NCBI RefSeq assembly: GCF_001311075.1
Contig: NZ_BBAD01000004.1
Span: 1 to 64,000, forward strand
Length of the DNA stretch: 64,000 nucleotides
Direction: 5' to 3'
Source: Secundilactobacillus similis DSM 23365 = JCM 2765
Lineage (GTDB): Bacteria > Bacillota > Bacilli > Lactobacillales > Lactobacillaceae
Position 1 is the stretch's first letter. Each line of letters opens with the position of its first letter. A program made the position numbers and the translations under genes. Below are positions 35,757 to 44,768 of the stretch, piece by piece. The notes beneath the pieces are model-generated. The model was not told the DNA's origin. It did no database searches and saw only the letters and a program-made list of their open reading frames with translations.

Positions 35757-37040
35757 ATGGTAGCAACGCAAACGGTAAAAGATACGCTTATGGCGGCAAT
35801 TGATGCCCAACAAGCGGAGTTGGTCGCACAGTTAAAAACGTTAGTGGCGTTTAAAACGGTTTCCCCACCAGCGAGAAATACCACACCGTTACAGACGCAA
35901 TTAGCTCAGCAGTTAACTGAATTAGGATTTCAGGTCAAGCAACAGGCATTTCAGACAACGGATCAATTGGTGTCAGCAACGTTGCCGGGAAACAATGACC
36001 AGCAAGGGCATAGTTTATTACTCAATGGCCACGTGGATGTGGCAACGGTGACGGATGCGGATCGGTGGCAAACAGATCCGTTTGAGCTGGTGCAACAAGG
36101 TGATCGATTAGTGGGGCGTGGCTCAAGTGACATGAAGGGTGCCATGGCGTGCTACTTATATTTGTTCAAGCTACTTAAACAGCTGGAGATACCATTGGCC
36201 GGCGATTTGAAATTTCAGTCGGTCGTGGGTGAAGAGGCCGGCGAAGCCGGAACGAAGACGCTATTAGAACAGGGCGAACGAGCCGATTTTGCGATTGTGG
36301 GCGATACCAGTAACCTGAAGTTTCAGGGTCAGGGTGGTGTGATCACTGGTTGGATCACGTTGCGCAGTCCACACACCTACCATGATGGCAATCGGGTCAA
36401 CATGCTTCGAGCCGGTGGTGGGTTGAAAGCAGCCAGTATGGTTGAGAAAATGCCTGTTGTAATCACGGCGCTTCAAAAGCTGGAACACTATTGGGCGGTC
36501 ACGAAACAGTATCCGGGGTTTCCTGCTGGCACGGATACGATCAACCCAGCGTACATCGAAGGTGGCATTCACCCAGCCTTTGTGGCCAATGAATGTCGGT
36601 TGTGGATTACCGTCCACTACTATCCAAACGAAACGGCAACGCAAATCACAAAAGAAATTGAAACGCAGGTGATTGCAGCGACACAAGCGGATCCGTGGTT
36701 AAAGGAGTGTCCACCCATTTTTAGCTGGGGTGGCGATTCGATGCTGGTGGATAAGGGAGAAGTTTTCCCACCGTTGACCATTGACGAAACGTCGGCTGCA
36801 ATTCAACAATTACGGCAAGCACACGAGGCTGAACTCGGACAGCAACCCGAGACCGAAATGTCGACGTCAGTAACAGATGGGGGCTGGTTCGAGGCGTATG
36901 ACATCCCGGCGGTCACTTACGGGCCAGGCGAGATGTTGATGGCACATAGTGATAATGAATCAGTGTCGTTAAACCAGTTAATTGCATATACCAAAATCAT
37001 TGCGAACTTTGTTTTAGATTGGTGTCAAATTGTCGACTAA
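35757..37040 (+). CDS. ylmB: ArgE/DapE-family deformylase, YlmB-like (formylaminopyrimidine salvage)
   Basis: M20 peptidase-family metal hydrolase of 427 residues. Motifs: LLNGHVDVATV (metal His), GRGSSDMKGAMACYL (bridging Asp), VVGEEAGEAGTK (catalytic Glu), GDTSNLKFQGQGG and a C-terminal MAHSDNESV. In Bacillus, YlmB removes the formyl group from N-formyl-aminomethyl-aminopyrimidine, a thiamin breakdown product. Placement between a TPP riboswitch and a YkoE-like carrier supports that role. ATG 35757 has AAAGGAAG eight bases upstream; an earlier in-frame start lies inside the terminator. Confidence 0.85.
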   Translation: MVATQTVKDTLMAAIDAQQAELVAQLKTLVAFKTVSPPARNTTPLQTQLAQQLTELGFQVKQQAFQTTDQLVSATLPGNNDQQGHSLLLNGHVDVATVTDADRWQTDPFELVQQGDRLVGRGSSDMKGAMACYLYLFKLLKQLEIPLAGDLKFQSVVGEEAGEAGTKTLLEQGERADFAIVGDTSNLKFQGQGGVITGWITLRSPHTYHDGNRVNMLRAGGGLKAASMVEKMPVVITALQKLEHYWAVTKQYPGFPAGTDTINPAYIEGGIHPAFVANECRLWITVHYYPNETATQITKEIETQVIAATQADPWLKECPPIFSWGGDSMLVDKGEVFPPLTIDETSAAIQQLRQAHEAELGQQPETEMSTSVTDGGWFEAYDIPAVTYGPGEMLMAHSDNESVSLNQLIAYTKIIANFVLDWCQIVD

Positions 37041-37066
37041 TCAACTTACGAAAGGGTGTTTTCCAA

Positions 37067-37618
37067 GTGAAAAAACAATTCCATCTTCAAGATATTATCC
37101 TGATTGCGATGATCGCCATTATTTTTGGGGCCATTTTTGTCGGTACGGATTACCTGTACAACGTTTTGTTCGTGGCGGTTGGTCCGTTTGCAAACGAAAT
37201 TCTTTTTGGCCTTTGGATCATGGCGGGACCACTGGCGATTTACTTGACGCGGATTCCGGGTTCAGCCATCGTTGGGGAAGTGCTTGGCGCGGCCGCCGAG
37301 GTCATTTTTGGGGGTACTTTTGGTATTTCAGCATTACTATCAGGTATCGTTCAAGGCGTCGGGAGTGAATTAGGATTTACGGTTTACCGGTATCGACGCT
37401 GGGACTGGGTCAGTTTGTTAACGTCTTCGGTGACCACGACGATTGTTGCGTTTGGCTATGAACTATTCCGGTTAGGGTACGTGCACTATTCACTTGGCAT
37501 GATTGCGGCGTTATTTGCCGTTCGATTGGTGTCGGTGATCTTCTTCGGTACCATTATGGTTCGGAGCATCTTCGGATTACTCGACCGGGCGCATGCGTTA
37601 CGACATGTTCACTCGTAA
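37067..37618 (+). CDS. ykoE: ECF transporter S component, YkoE-like (HMP/thiamin precursor)
   Basis: Membrane substrate-binding subunit of 183 residues with about five or six helices (IILIAMIAIIFGAIFVGTDYLYN; GLWIMAGPLAIYLTRIPGSA; EVLGAAAEVIFGG). YkoE proteins bind pyrimidine precursors of thiamin and use an energy-coupling module encoded elsewhere, as no ECF ATPase is nearby. GTG start with AAAGGG upstream, 26 bases after the deformylase. Second gene of the TPP-controlled salvage operon. Confidence 0.87.
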   Translation: MKKQFHLQDIILIAMIAIIFGAIFVGTDYLYNVLFVAVGPFANEILFGLWIMAGPLAIYLTRIPGSAIVGEVLGAAAEVIFGGTFGISALLSGIVQGVGSELGFTVYRYRRWDWVSLLTSSVTTTIVAFGYELFRLGYVHYSLGMIAALFAVRLVSVIFFGTIMVRSIFGLLDRAHALRHVHS

Positions 37619-37635
37619 TGCTGGTTAATTAGTTA

Positions 37636-37776
37636 TTGTATACAACAAATGACCTTAAAAATCATTGATTGGCGTTGAACTAATCGATAACGTTTAAGGT
37701 CATTTTGTTTGTGTCGAAAATGCCGAATCGAGCGGTTGGTTACGGATGACACTGAATTAATAACTGCTGTATACAA
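37636..37776. promoter_or_regulatory. Terminator region flanked by two GTATAC palindromes
   Basis: TTGTATACAA (37636-37645) and CTGTATACAAG (37767-37777) bracket a hairpin in which AATGACCTTAAA (37648 on) pairs with TTTAAGGTCATTT (to about 37706). The hairpin probably ends transcription from both the ykoE and the minus-strand oxidoreductase sides; the palindromes look like operator half-sites but have no assigned regulator. Confidence 0.45.
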
Positions 37777-37779
37777 GAA

Positions 37780-38541
37780 TCAATGACGGCGGTGCTTAAC
37801 GACAGTGAAAAAGTGCAATATCATCGCTAATAAACCATAGAAAATGATCACAAAGCTGCCGTAAATCAGCCAAAAATTGGTTGTGGTAATGACGTGAAAT
37901 AACAGTTGAAGCCCCATCGTGATTAAGGCCATGATGGCAACCATGAGAAATAATTGCAGGTAGCGGCGCATCGTTTGATCATCTCGTTTCGTTTTAGTGG
38001 CTAAGCGTTGGCCCCAATCGGTGCATTCCTGAAGCTTAGCGGGTGGAACGGTTGTCATGTGCTGCGTATTGGTTAAGACGATTTCATGAATTTTGATTAA
38101 CCCGGCCGTCGTCATGATTTTGTCGAGCGTTCGAAAAGTTGGATCGGTCACGCCGGTCAATAAGTTCGTTGGGGTGTTGGCGTAACAACTGGTAATGCTG
38201 AGGTAGTGTTTATGTTCAAATCGATCAGGATGCGGATCACCACGAGTGTCGAACCGAACCAGTCGTCCTCGGAGACAGTCCAAGCAATTTTTCATACTGC
38301 CAGCTAAACCGCCCCAATAAGTAGGTGCGGCCAGAACCCAGACGTCACTGGCAAGTAATTTGTCGATTAATTCATCCAGCACTGGATCTGGTCGGTGTAG
38401 TTGGTCAGGATGAAACGGATAGTCGTCGAGAAAAATGGTTTCGGTGGTATGCGGTGCCGGTACCGCTGCTAAAACGGTTTTTAGCAACTCGGCCGTTAAG
38501 CCATCGCGTTGATGACTCGCAAGAATGCCTAAAACTTTCAC
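37780..38541 (-). CDS. NAD(P)H-dependent flavodoxin-like oxidoreductase with C-terminal membrane segments
   Basis: 253 residues. Residues 1-190 are flavodoxin-like (MKVLGILASHQRDGLTAELL phosphate loop; APTYWGGLAGSMKNCLDCL FMN-binding region). Residues about 193-247 hold two hydrophobic helices (LQLFLMVAIMALITMGLQLL; IYGSFVIIFYGLLAMILHFF), which should tether it to the membrane. GGAGGCGATC precedes the ATG. Electron acceptor unknown. The membrane tail is unusual for this soluble family. Confidence 0.8.
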   Translation of the reverse strand: MKVLGILASHQRDGLTAELLKTVLAAVPAPHTTETIFLDDYPFHPDQLHRPDPVLDELIDKLLASDVWVLAAPTYWGGLAGSMKNCLDCLRGRLVRFDTRGDPHPDRFEHKHYLSITSCYANTPTNLLTGVTDPTFRTLDKIMTTAGLIKIHEIVLTNTQHMTTVPPAKLQECTDWGQRLATKTKRDDQTMRRYLQLFLMVAIMALITMGLQLLFHVITTTNFWLIYGSFVIIFYGLLAMILHFFTVVKHRRH

Positions 38542-38927
38542 GTGATCGCCTCCTTATTAGCAATATGATACCGCATTCATTATTGAAACAGTAGCATTAA
38601 GTCGCACGATTTTTAGACGTCGATGACGAAGTGTATTTTTTGACGAGCAATCGAATTTTAATTTAGGTTGAAAAGTATTATTGTAATATGCAAATTAGTG
38701 ATTAATCACGATTCTATCATGATGACCTGTCGTTAGCAGTTGAACCGTCAAAGTAACTGCATAGGCAATTAAATGGCTGCTGAATCATTATCGATGCTGT
38801 CTCAAGTTGATTGTCACTTACAACTATCAAGTCAGTTTCAGTGTCGCCGTAACAAGAGCAAGCTTTTTCCGAAAGCTTGTCGTATAATATACTAGAGACT
38901 ATTCTAAAGTAAAGGAGTCAATTATAT
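38542..38927. other. Intergenic region before phoH
   Basis: No gene is seen. TATAAT at 38883-38888 is a likely -10 box for phoH, and an AAGCTTTTTCCGAAAGCTT hairpin lies just upstream (38859-38877). The rest is A/T-rich with no clear structure. Confidence 0.4.
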
Positions 38928-39895
38928 TTGGCTGACACGACACAAACCGAAAAAGAATTTATTTTAGAGAACCCAGAACAAGAAGTTCAGATTTTAGGGG
39001 CTCAAGATCAGTTTATTGCCATCTTGGAAGAAGGCTTAAGCGTGACGATTCGTCCGTTTGGCAATTCGATTAAAGTTGCAGGCGAACCGTTCCAAGTTCA
39101 AAAAGCGATGGCGATTCTCAAAAAGATGACGCAACTGGTTCAACAAGGCATTCAGTTGAACAGTACTGACGTGGTCAGTGCGATGAAGATGGCTGATCGA
39201 GGGACGTTGGACTATTTCTTGGATCTATACACTGAGATTTTGATCAAAGACGCTAAGGGGCGAGCTGTTCGGGTTAAGAACTATGGTCAACGCCAGTACG
39301 TCAATGCAATCAAGCATAATGACGTTACCTTCGGGGTTGGGCCTGCCGGGACTGGTAAAACCTATCTGCCGTGGTAATGGCGATTGCTTCCTTGAAGCGC
39401 GGCGACGTTGAAAAAATTATTTTGACGCGGCCAGCCGTTGAAGCCGGTGAAAGTCTCGGGTTCTTACCTGGTGACTTGAAAGATAAGGTTGATCCTTACC
39501 TGCGGCCAATTTACGATGCGTTATATGCGATTTTAGGCGCTGAGCACACGAACCGATTAATGGAGCGTGGTGTGATTGAAATTGCACCGTTGGCTTACAT
39601 GCGTGGGCGGACGCTGGATGGCGCTTTCGTCATCTTGGATGAGGCCCAAAACACCACTAACGCCCAAATGAAGATGTTCCTGACACGGTTAGGCTTTGGT
39701 TCTAAGATGATCGTTAACGGTGACGTGACTCAAATCGACTTGCCAAGCAATAGTCGTAGCGGCTTGGTTCAAGCTATGGGCATTTTGAAAGATGTTAATC
39801 ACATTGAGTTTGTTCAGTTTACGGCTGACGATGTGGTTCGGCACCCAGTGGTTGCGGCCATCATTAACGCCTACGAAGGCACTGAAAAACACTAA
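38928..39895 (+). CDS. phoH: PhoH-like ATPase (frame break near 39368)
   Basis: YbeZ/PhoH family ATPase associated with RNA metabolism and ribosome maturation alongside YbeY. It has an N-terminal KH-like part and Walker [29 protein letters not shown] and the Walker [11 protein letters not shown] follow. The frame breaks at 39368: GG is needed where a single G is read (restoring [15 protein letters not shown]); corrected length is 322 residues. TTG start with AAAGGAG upstream. First gene of phoH-ybeY-dgkA-era-recO. Confidence 0.9.
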
Positions 39896-39927
39896 TTAAC
39901 AAATTAAAAGAAACGAGTGCGGAAAAC

Positions 39928-40413
39928 ATGGATTTAGAGATTTACGATGAAACGAAGAACGGGGTTCCCGAAGAACACGTTAAGTTGGTTCAAAAAGTGT
40001 TGGACTATGCGGGTCAGTACATTAAGTTGAAGGAAAACACCGAAATGTCTGTCACCTTCGTGAACAATGACCGGATCCAAGAAATCAATAAGGAATACCG
40101 GGGCGTTGATCGGGCAACCGACGTCATCAGTTTTGCGATTGAAGACAGTGCGGCTGACGATGATTTTCCAATCGTTATGGACGATGAACTGGCAGCAGAG
40201 ATTCCCGAAAACATCGGTGATATTTTCGTTTCCGTTGATAAAGTTGGCGAACAAGCCGAATATCTGGAACACTCTTACGAACGCGAACTGGGTTTCTTGG
40301 TTGTTCACGGATTCTTGCATCTGAACGGTTACGATCACATGGAACCAGAAGATGAAAAAGTCATGTTCAAACTGCAACGGGATATTTTAGACGACTATGG
40401 GCTTACACGATAA
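39928..40413 (+). CDS. ybeY: rRNA maturation endoribonuclease YbeY
   Basis: Zn-dependent single-strand RNase needed for 16S rRNA 3'-end processing and ribosome quality control. 161 residues, with RATDVISFAIED and the metal motif HGFLHLNGYDH. ATG 32 bases after phoH; ribosome site weak. The dgkA start probably overlaps its last codons. Confidence 0.94.
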   Translation: MDLEIYDETKNGVPEEHVKLVQKVLDYAGQYIKLKENTEMSVTFVNNDRIQEINKEYRGVDRATDVISFAIEDSAADDDFPIVMDDELAAEIPENIGDIFVSVDKVGEQAEYLEHSYERELGFLVVHGFLHLNGYDHMEPEDEKVMFKLQRDILDDYGLTR

Positions 40414-40784
40414 ACAACTGAATAAGAATAAGTCGTTTCTACAGTCCTTTAGTCATGCGATGACGGGTCTATAGTTTAGTGGCGACTGAGCGCAACTTTC
40501 GCAAGCACATTGTGATGGCGATTTTAGCGCTTGGACTGGGCACTTGGCTTCAGTTATCGATCAATGAATGGTTATGGGTGACCCTCGCCATTTTTGTGGT
40601 GGTGGTTGCTGAAGTGCTTAATACGGTGGTTGAGGCCATCGTTGACTTATTAGTTGGTCACCACTACGACGCAGAAGCCAAGAAGGCAAAGGACGTCGCA
40701 GCTGGTGGGGTCTTGATCGCGGCCTTTTTTGCGGTCGTGATTGGCTGTCTCGTCTTCATTCCGGAGTTATTACAGGTTTTTTAA
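40397..40784 (+). CDS. dgkA: Diacylglycerol/undecaprenol kinase DgkA (frame break near 40470)
   Basis: Integral membrane lipid kinase with three helices, which phosphorylates undecaprenol in Gram-positives. ATG at 40397 opens MGLHDKQLNKNKSFLQSFSHAMTGL, the usual DgkA N-terminus, overlapping ybeY by 17 bases. The frame breaks at about 40469-40474 (two bases missing or one extra) before SLVATERNFRKH. The catalytic segment VVAEVLNTVVEAIVDLL is intact. Corrected length is about 129 residues, normal. Read alone, the downstream frame starts at GTG 40479 and would lack the first amphipathic helix. Confidence 0.85.
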
Positions 40785-40802
40785 ACTAGGAGGAACAAAC
40801 AA

Positions 40803-41708
40803 GTGGATAATCCAAATTATCGATCAGGGTTCGTTGCCATTGTTGGCCGCCCAAATGTTGGTAAATCAACGCTTTTAAACCGAGTGGTTGGTCAAAAAGT
40901 GGCTATCATGTCCGATAAGGCCCAAACAACCCGAAACAAGATTCAAGGCATTTACACAACCAATGACGCGCAAATCGTGTTCATTGACACGCCTGGGATC
41001 CATAAACCTAAGAGTCAATTAGGGGATTTTATGGTGAAATCGGCCTTGTCATCACTGAACGAAGTTGACGCTGTTTTGATGATGGTGAATGCGGAACAAA
41101 AGCGTGGCGCCGGTGATAACTTTATCATCGATCGCTTGAAGAGCGTTAAGAAGCCGGTTTATTTGATCATCAACAAGATCGATCAAGTTCACCCAGACGA
41201 TTTATTGACGGTCATCGATCAATACAAAGAAGCATTGCCTTGGCAAGAAGTGATTCCAATTTCGGCGTTGGAAGGCAATAACGTTGAAGAATTGCTGCAA
41301 GAAATCGTGGAAAAACTGCCAAATGGGCCGCAATACTATCCAGAAGATCAAGTGACCGATCACCCAGAACGGTTCGTGGTTTCTGAACTGATTCGGGAAA
41401 AAATCTTGCAGTTGACCCGTCAAGAAATTCCGCACTCAGTTGCGGTGGTCATTGATACGATGAAACGCCAAAACGAAGAAAAAATTCACATCCAAGCAAC
41501 CATTATCGTTGAACGCCCAACTCAAAAGGGAATTTTAATTGGTAAAGGCGGCTCGATGTTGAAGAAAATCGGGACGTTGGCCCGCCAAGATATCGAACAT
41601 CTCTTGGGTGATAAGGTTTTCTTGGAACTTTGGGTCAAAGTAGTACCAGGTTGGAAGGATAAAGCTTCCGCTCTGCAATCCTATGGTTATCGGAAGGATG
41701 ACTATTAG
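40803..41708 (+). CDS. era: GTPase Era
   Basis: Ribosome-assembly GTPase that binds the 16S rRNA 3' end. 301 residues. G1 [10 protein letters not shown]3 DTPGIHKP, G4 NKID, G5 region ISALEG, and a C-terminal KH domain with [15 protein letters not shown] start with AGGAGG upstream. The order ybeY-dgkA-era-recO is typical of Firmicutes. Confidence 0.97.
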   Translation: MDNPNYRSGFVAIVGRPNVGKSTLLNRVVGQKVAIMSDKAQTTRNKIQGIYTTNDAQIVFIDTPGIHKPKSQLGDFMVKSALSSLNEVDAVLMMVNAEQKRGAGDNFIIDRLKSVKKPVYLIINKIDQVHPDDLLTVIDQYKEALPWQEVIPISALEGNNVEELLQEIVEKLPNGPQYYPEDQVTDHPERFVVSELIREKILQLTRQEIPHSVAVVIDTMKRQNEEKIHIQATIIVERPTQKGILIGKGGSMLKKIGTLARQDIEHLLGDKVFLELWVKVVPGWKDKASALQSYGYRKDDY

Positions 41709-41722
41709 AATCAGGTGATATA

Positions 41723-42520
41723 ATGGCGAGCCGAATCATGACATTTAACGGTCTGGTGATGTACCAAAAGGACTTTCGGGAACGCGATATGCTGGTCAAG
41801 TTTTTCACTCGTGAAGCCGGTAAACGAATGTTTTATATTCGTGGGGCTAAGAAGCGTGGGTTTAAAATGACCGCCGACCTATTACCGTTTACGTACGGTC
41901 AATACGTTGGTGATATCCGGGAACCGGGGCTGTCGTACATTAACGCGGCCAAGGAAACGGCTCATTTTCAAACAATCAGCCAAGATATCGTTAAAAATGC
42001 GCATGCCACTTACATGATGTCGCTGCTGGATGTCGCAATTCCGGATAACGAGTTGTTAGGTGGGTGGTATCAACGACTTTGGTCGGGCTTATCACTGATC
42101 GATAACGGTCTGGATGAGGCCATCATCACCAACATCTTTGAGGTGCAATTGATGGGCTTGTTCGGGGTGGAACCGAACCTGCGGCAGTGTGTGATCTGTG
42201 GCCGAACTGATTTGCCATTTGATTATTCGGAGTCGTATGGTGGTTTGTTGTGTCAAGCACACTGGCATTTGGACCCTCACCGTTTGAGGCTGGATCAGCG
42301 TACCATTTATTATCTGCGTCAGTTTTCGGCAATTGATTTGACGAAACTGGGGACAATCAGTGTGCGGGAAGATACCAAAAAGAATCTTCGCCGGGCACTG
42401 GATGTGATTTACGCTGATACAATTGGCGTTTATCCTCGTAGTAAGCGGTTTTTGGACCAGATGAATCAGTGGGATGATGGGTTGAAACCGTTAAGTGATC
42501 CGAAAAAAGATCAACAATAA
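41723..42520 (+). CDS. recO: DNA repair protein RecO
   Basis: Recombination mediator that works with RecF/RecR to load RecA. 265 residues: N-terminal OB fold (VMYQKDFRERDMLVKFFTRE), central helical part, and zinc-binding cysteines CVICGR and LLCQAH. Starts 14 bases after era; a terminator follows. Confidence 0.94.
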   Translation: MASRIMTFNGLVMYQKDFRERDMLVKFFTREAGKRMFYIRGAKKRGFKMTADLLPFTYGQYVGDIREPGLSYINAAKETAHFQTISQDIVKNAHATYMMSLLDVAIPDNELLGGWYQRLWSGLSLIDNGLDEAIITNIFEVQLMGLFGVEPNLRQCVICGRTDLPFDYSESYGGLLCQAHWHLDPHRLRLDQRTIYYLRQFSAIDLTKLGTISVREDTKKNLRRALDVIYADTIGVYPRSKRFLDQMNQWDDGLKPLSDPKKDQQ

Positions 42521-42528
42521 CGACAAAA

Positions 42529-42578
42529 TGAGCGGGTTCCTAATTCTGCAAATGAACTAGGAACCCGCTCGTTTTTTG
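42529..42578. terminator. Terminator after recO
   Basis: GAGCGGGTTCCTA pairs with TAGGAACCCGCTC, followed by T6. It separates recO from the converging small gene. Confidence 0.88.
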
Positions 42579-42755
42579 TTACTTACGACTACTCTTCTTT
42601 AAAATGATTTCACGATCACCAATCCCTAAAGCCCGGTTGATTTGGTCGATTTTTTCTTCAGGGTTATCGGGTGCTTGATAGTCATGAAGTAGGTGGTTCA
42701 TGATTTGGTTCATCCGTTGGACGTCTTTGCCCAATTTACGTTCGCTTTCGTTCAT
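42579..42755 (-). CDS. Small conserved-type hypothetical protein (58 residues)
   Basis: Short gene with a strong GGGAGGC ribosome site seven or so bases before ATG 42755. The protein (MNESERKLGKDVQRMNQIMN at the start; PEEKIDQINRALGIGDREII near the end) is charged and helical, without signal or membrane segment. Coding is supported by the ribosome site, clean frame and lactobacillus-like codon use. Function unknown. Confidence 0.7.
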   Translation of the reverse strand: MNESERKLGKDVQRMNQIMNHLLHDYQAPDNPEEKIDQINRALGIGDREIILKKSSRK

Positions 42756-42964
42756 TACGGCAGCCTCCCTAGTTAAGTGTTCTTAGTTATAGGATACAAC
42801 AATCTGGGCGGTTTTCAACTGCGAATTGAAGCGGTTTCAAAACAAACTCGGGAAATGAAGGCCAGTTAAGCAGTGTCAACAATTGGCTAGGGCATCATAT
42901 CAGTATTTTAAAACCAATTAAGCTATAATCCCTCATACAGGTCAAGGCTTAGGGGGAAATCAAC

Positions 42965-44383
42965 ATGACAACAACGGGGGAAAATTCAAAACGCTGGTGG
43001 ATTTTAATTTCAATTGGATTATTTGCTTTTATGTCGAACCTCGACGCTAGTATCGTCAACATCGCCATGCCGATCATGGCCAAGCAGTTGGCGGTGTCGA
43101 TGGCACAAATTGAGTGGGTCGTTTCGGGATACTTGATCGTCGTCAGCGCACTATTGCTCTTTTTCGGTAAATTAGGGGACCTTTACGGTAAAATTCGGGT
43201 GTTTCGACTGGGCACAGTCGTGTTTATTTTAGGCTCATTTCTCTCGGACTGGCAGTGGACGTTTTCATTTCTGTTAGTCGGTCGGGTCATTCAAGGTATC
43301 GGTGCGGCGATGACGTTGTCAAATACATACGGCATCACAACGGCAACCTTCTCCGTTAACGAGCGTGGGCGGGCGATGGGCTTGATTGGTACCTTCGTGG
43401 CCTTTGGTGCGGTCGCCGGACCGGGCATTGGTGGCTTGGTTTTATCACAGTTAAGTTGGGGGTACATTTTCTGGATCAACGTGCCGATTGGCATCTTAGC
43501 AGTTTTACTCGGACAGCTAGTATTGCCTAAATCAGAGGTGGCTGCTACCGACAAACAAATTGATTGGCGAGGCTTTGTGGCGTTTACTGCACTAATCACT
43601 AGTTTTTTCTTAGCAATTCTGATTGGCCAAGAGGTGGGCTATCTTAAGCCGGTGCCGGGGCTCTTGATGATGGTTGCTGTCATCTCGGCCATTATGTTTA
43701 TTCGCACTGAGCGCCGAGTGGCCGCACCGTTGATGCCACTGAGTATTTTTAAAATTAAGCCGTTTTCTTACGGCGTGGGCGCGGCAACGTTAATTTTTAT
43801 GTCCAACTTTTTTACGGTGGTGCTGATGCCGTTTTATTTAGAAGATGTGCGTGGCTTTAGCGCTGGCAAGGCTGGGTTACTGCTGGTGATTTTTCCAATC
43901 GTGATGATGATCATTGGTCCCATTGGCGGGGTGTTAGCGGATCACTTTAACCCAGCTAAAATTGTGACGATTGGGTTATCGTTAGTTGCGTTGTCTCAGT
44001 TAGGCGTGTTCTTTTTAGGATTAACCAGTTCAATGTGGCTTTACGTTGGGATTACCGTGGTCATGGCAATTGGGACCGGGCTGTTTCAATCGCCCAACAG
44101 CGACATTGTGATGTCGGTGGTCGCTAAGGACCAGTTGGGGAGTGCTGGTAGTATCAACGCCTTAGCCCGAAATATTGGCATGGTTTCCGGGACCGCTTTG
44201 GCGACTAGTGTCTTATTTGCGGTGATGAGCGTTGTTGCAGGAACTAAAGTAACAACGTATGTGGCAACGCAACCGGGCTGGTTTGTGACGGGGATGCACG
44301 TGGCGTTTATCGTTTCATTTGGGTTGATTGTTGGGGCGTTGGGGTTGTCGCTGAGGCAAGGCGAGTTATCGTTGGGAAAGTAA
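42965..44383 (+). CDS. MFS drug:H+ antiporter, DHA2 family (14 helices)
   Basis: 472-residue EmrB/QacA-type exporter. Motif LDASIVNIAMPIM in helix 1, the MFS loop GKLGDLYGKIRVF, motif C region GAVAGPGIGGLVL, and NALARNIGMVSGTALATS near the C-terminus. Fourteen hydrophobic segments are visible. Expected to export hydrophobic or cationic compounds; the substrate is unknown. AGGGGG precedes the ATG; TATAAT at 42924-42929 may be its -10 box. Monocistronic. Confidence 0.9.
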   Translation: MTTTGENSKRWWILISIGLFAFMSNLDASIVNIAMPIMAKQLAVSMAQIEWVVSGYLIVVSALLLFFGKLGDLYGKIRVFRLGTVVFILGSFLSDWQWTFSFLLVGRVIQGIGAAMTLSNTYGITTATFSVNERGRAMGLIGTFVAFGAVAGPGIGGLVLSQLSWGYIFWINVPIGILAVLLGQLVLPKSEVAATDKQIDWRGFVAFTALITSFFLAILIGQEVGYLKPVPGLLMMVAVISAIMFIRTERRVAAPLMPLSIFKIKPFSYGVGAATLIFMSNFFTVVLMPFYLEDVRGFSAGKAGLLLVIFPIVMMIIGPIGGVLADHFNPAKIVTIGLSLVALSQLGVFFLGLTSSMWLYVGITVVMAIGTGLFQSPNSDIVMSVVAKDQLGSAGSINALARNIGMVSGTALATSVLFAVMSVVAGTKVTTYVATQPGWFVTGMHVAFIVSFGLIVGALGLSLRQGELSLGK

Positions 44384-44768
44384 GCGTGCTGCTCGGAATG
44401 GTGACTTTTATGATGCTATAATGACGTTGCGGAATATTATATAAATGTTGTCCAGCCATGTGCATACCGAGCATATGGCTTTTTTACTGGAAAATATTAG
44501 TAATTAATACCAAAATAAGTTTTAAATGTGAACACTTGCTAATTGTTGAAAAGGTAAGTATTTTCTCAAATTTAGGGTGTACATTATTAGATAATTGTGT
44601 AAAAATATGGGTAAGTAAGGCGATAGAATACTTGATATTGGGGTAGGAGCTGATGTCAGTATTGGACGGAAATGGGGGCCCTAACAACTAAATTATCGAA
44701 TTGGGTATATTAATGGGAAACATTGATTAATAATGGCATATTAATTTTACTTAACGGGGGGATTCACT
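44384..44768. other. A/T-rich intergenic region before the giant adhesin
   Basis: No credible gene; a 62-codon open frame at 44458-44646 lacks a ribosome site and protein-like composition. The last 80 bases hold several TATTAAT-like candidates for a -10 box and a GGGGGG ribosome site before the ATG at 44769. Confidence 0.4.

Noticed and set aside
44458-44646. 62-codon open frame upstream of the giant adhesin
   Set aside because: No ribosome site and no protein-like features; A/T-rich by chance.
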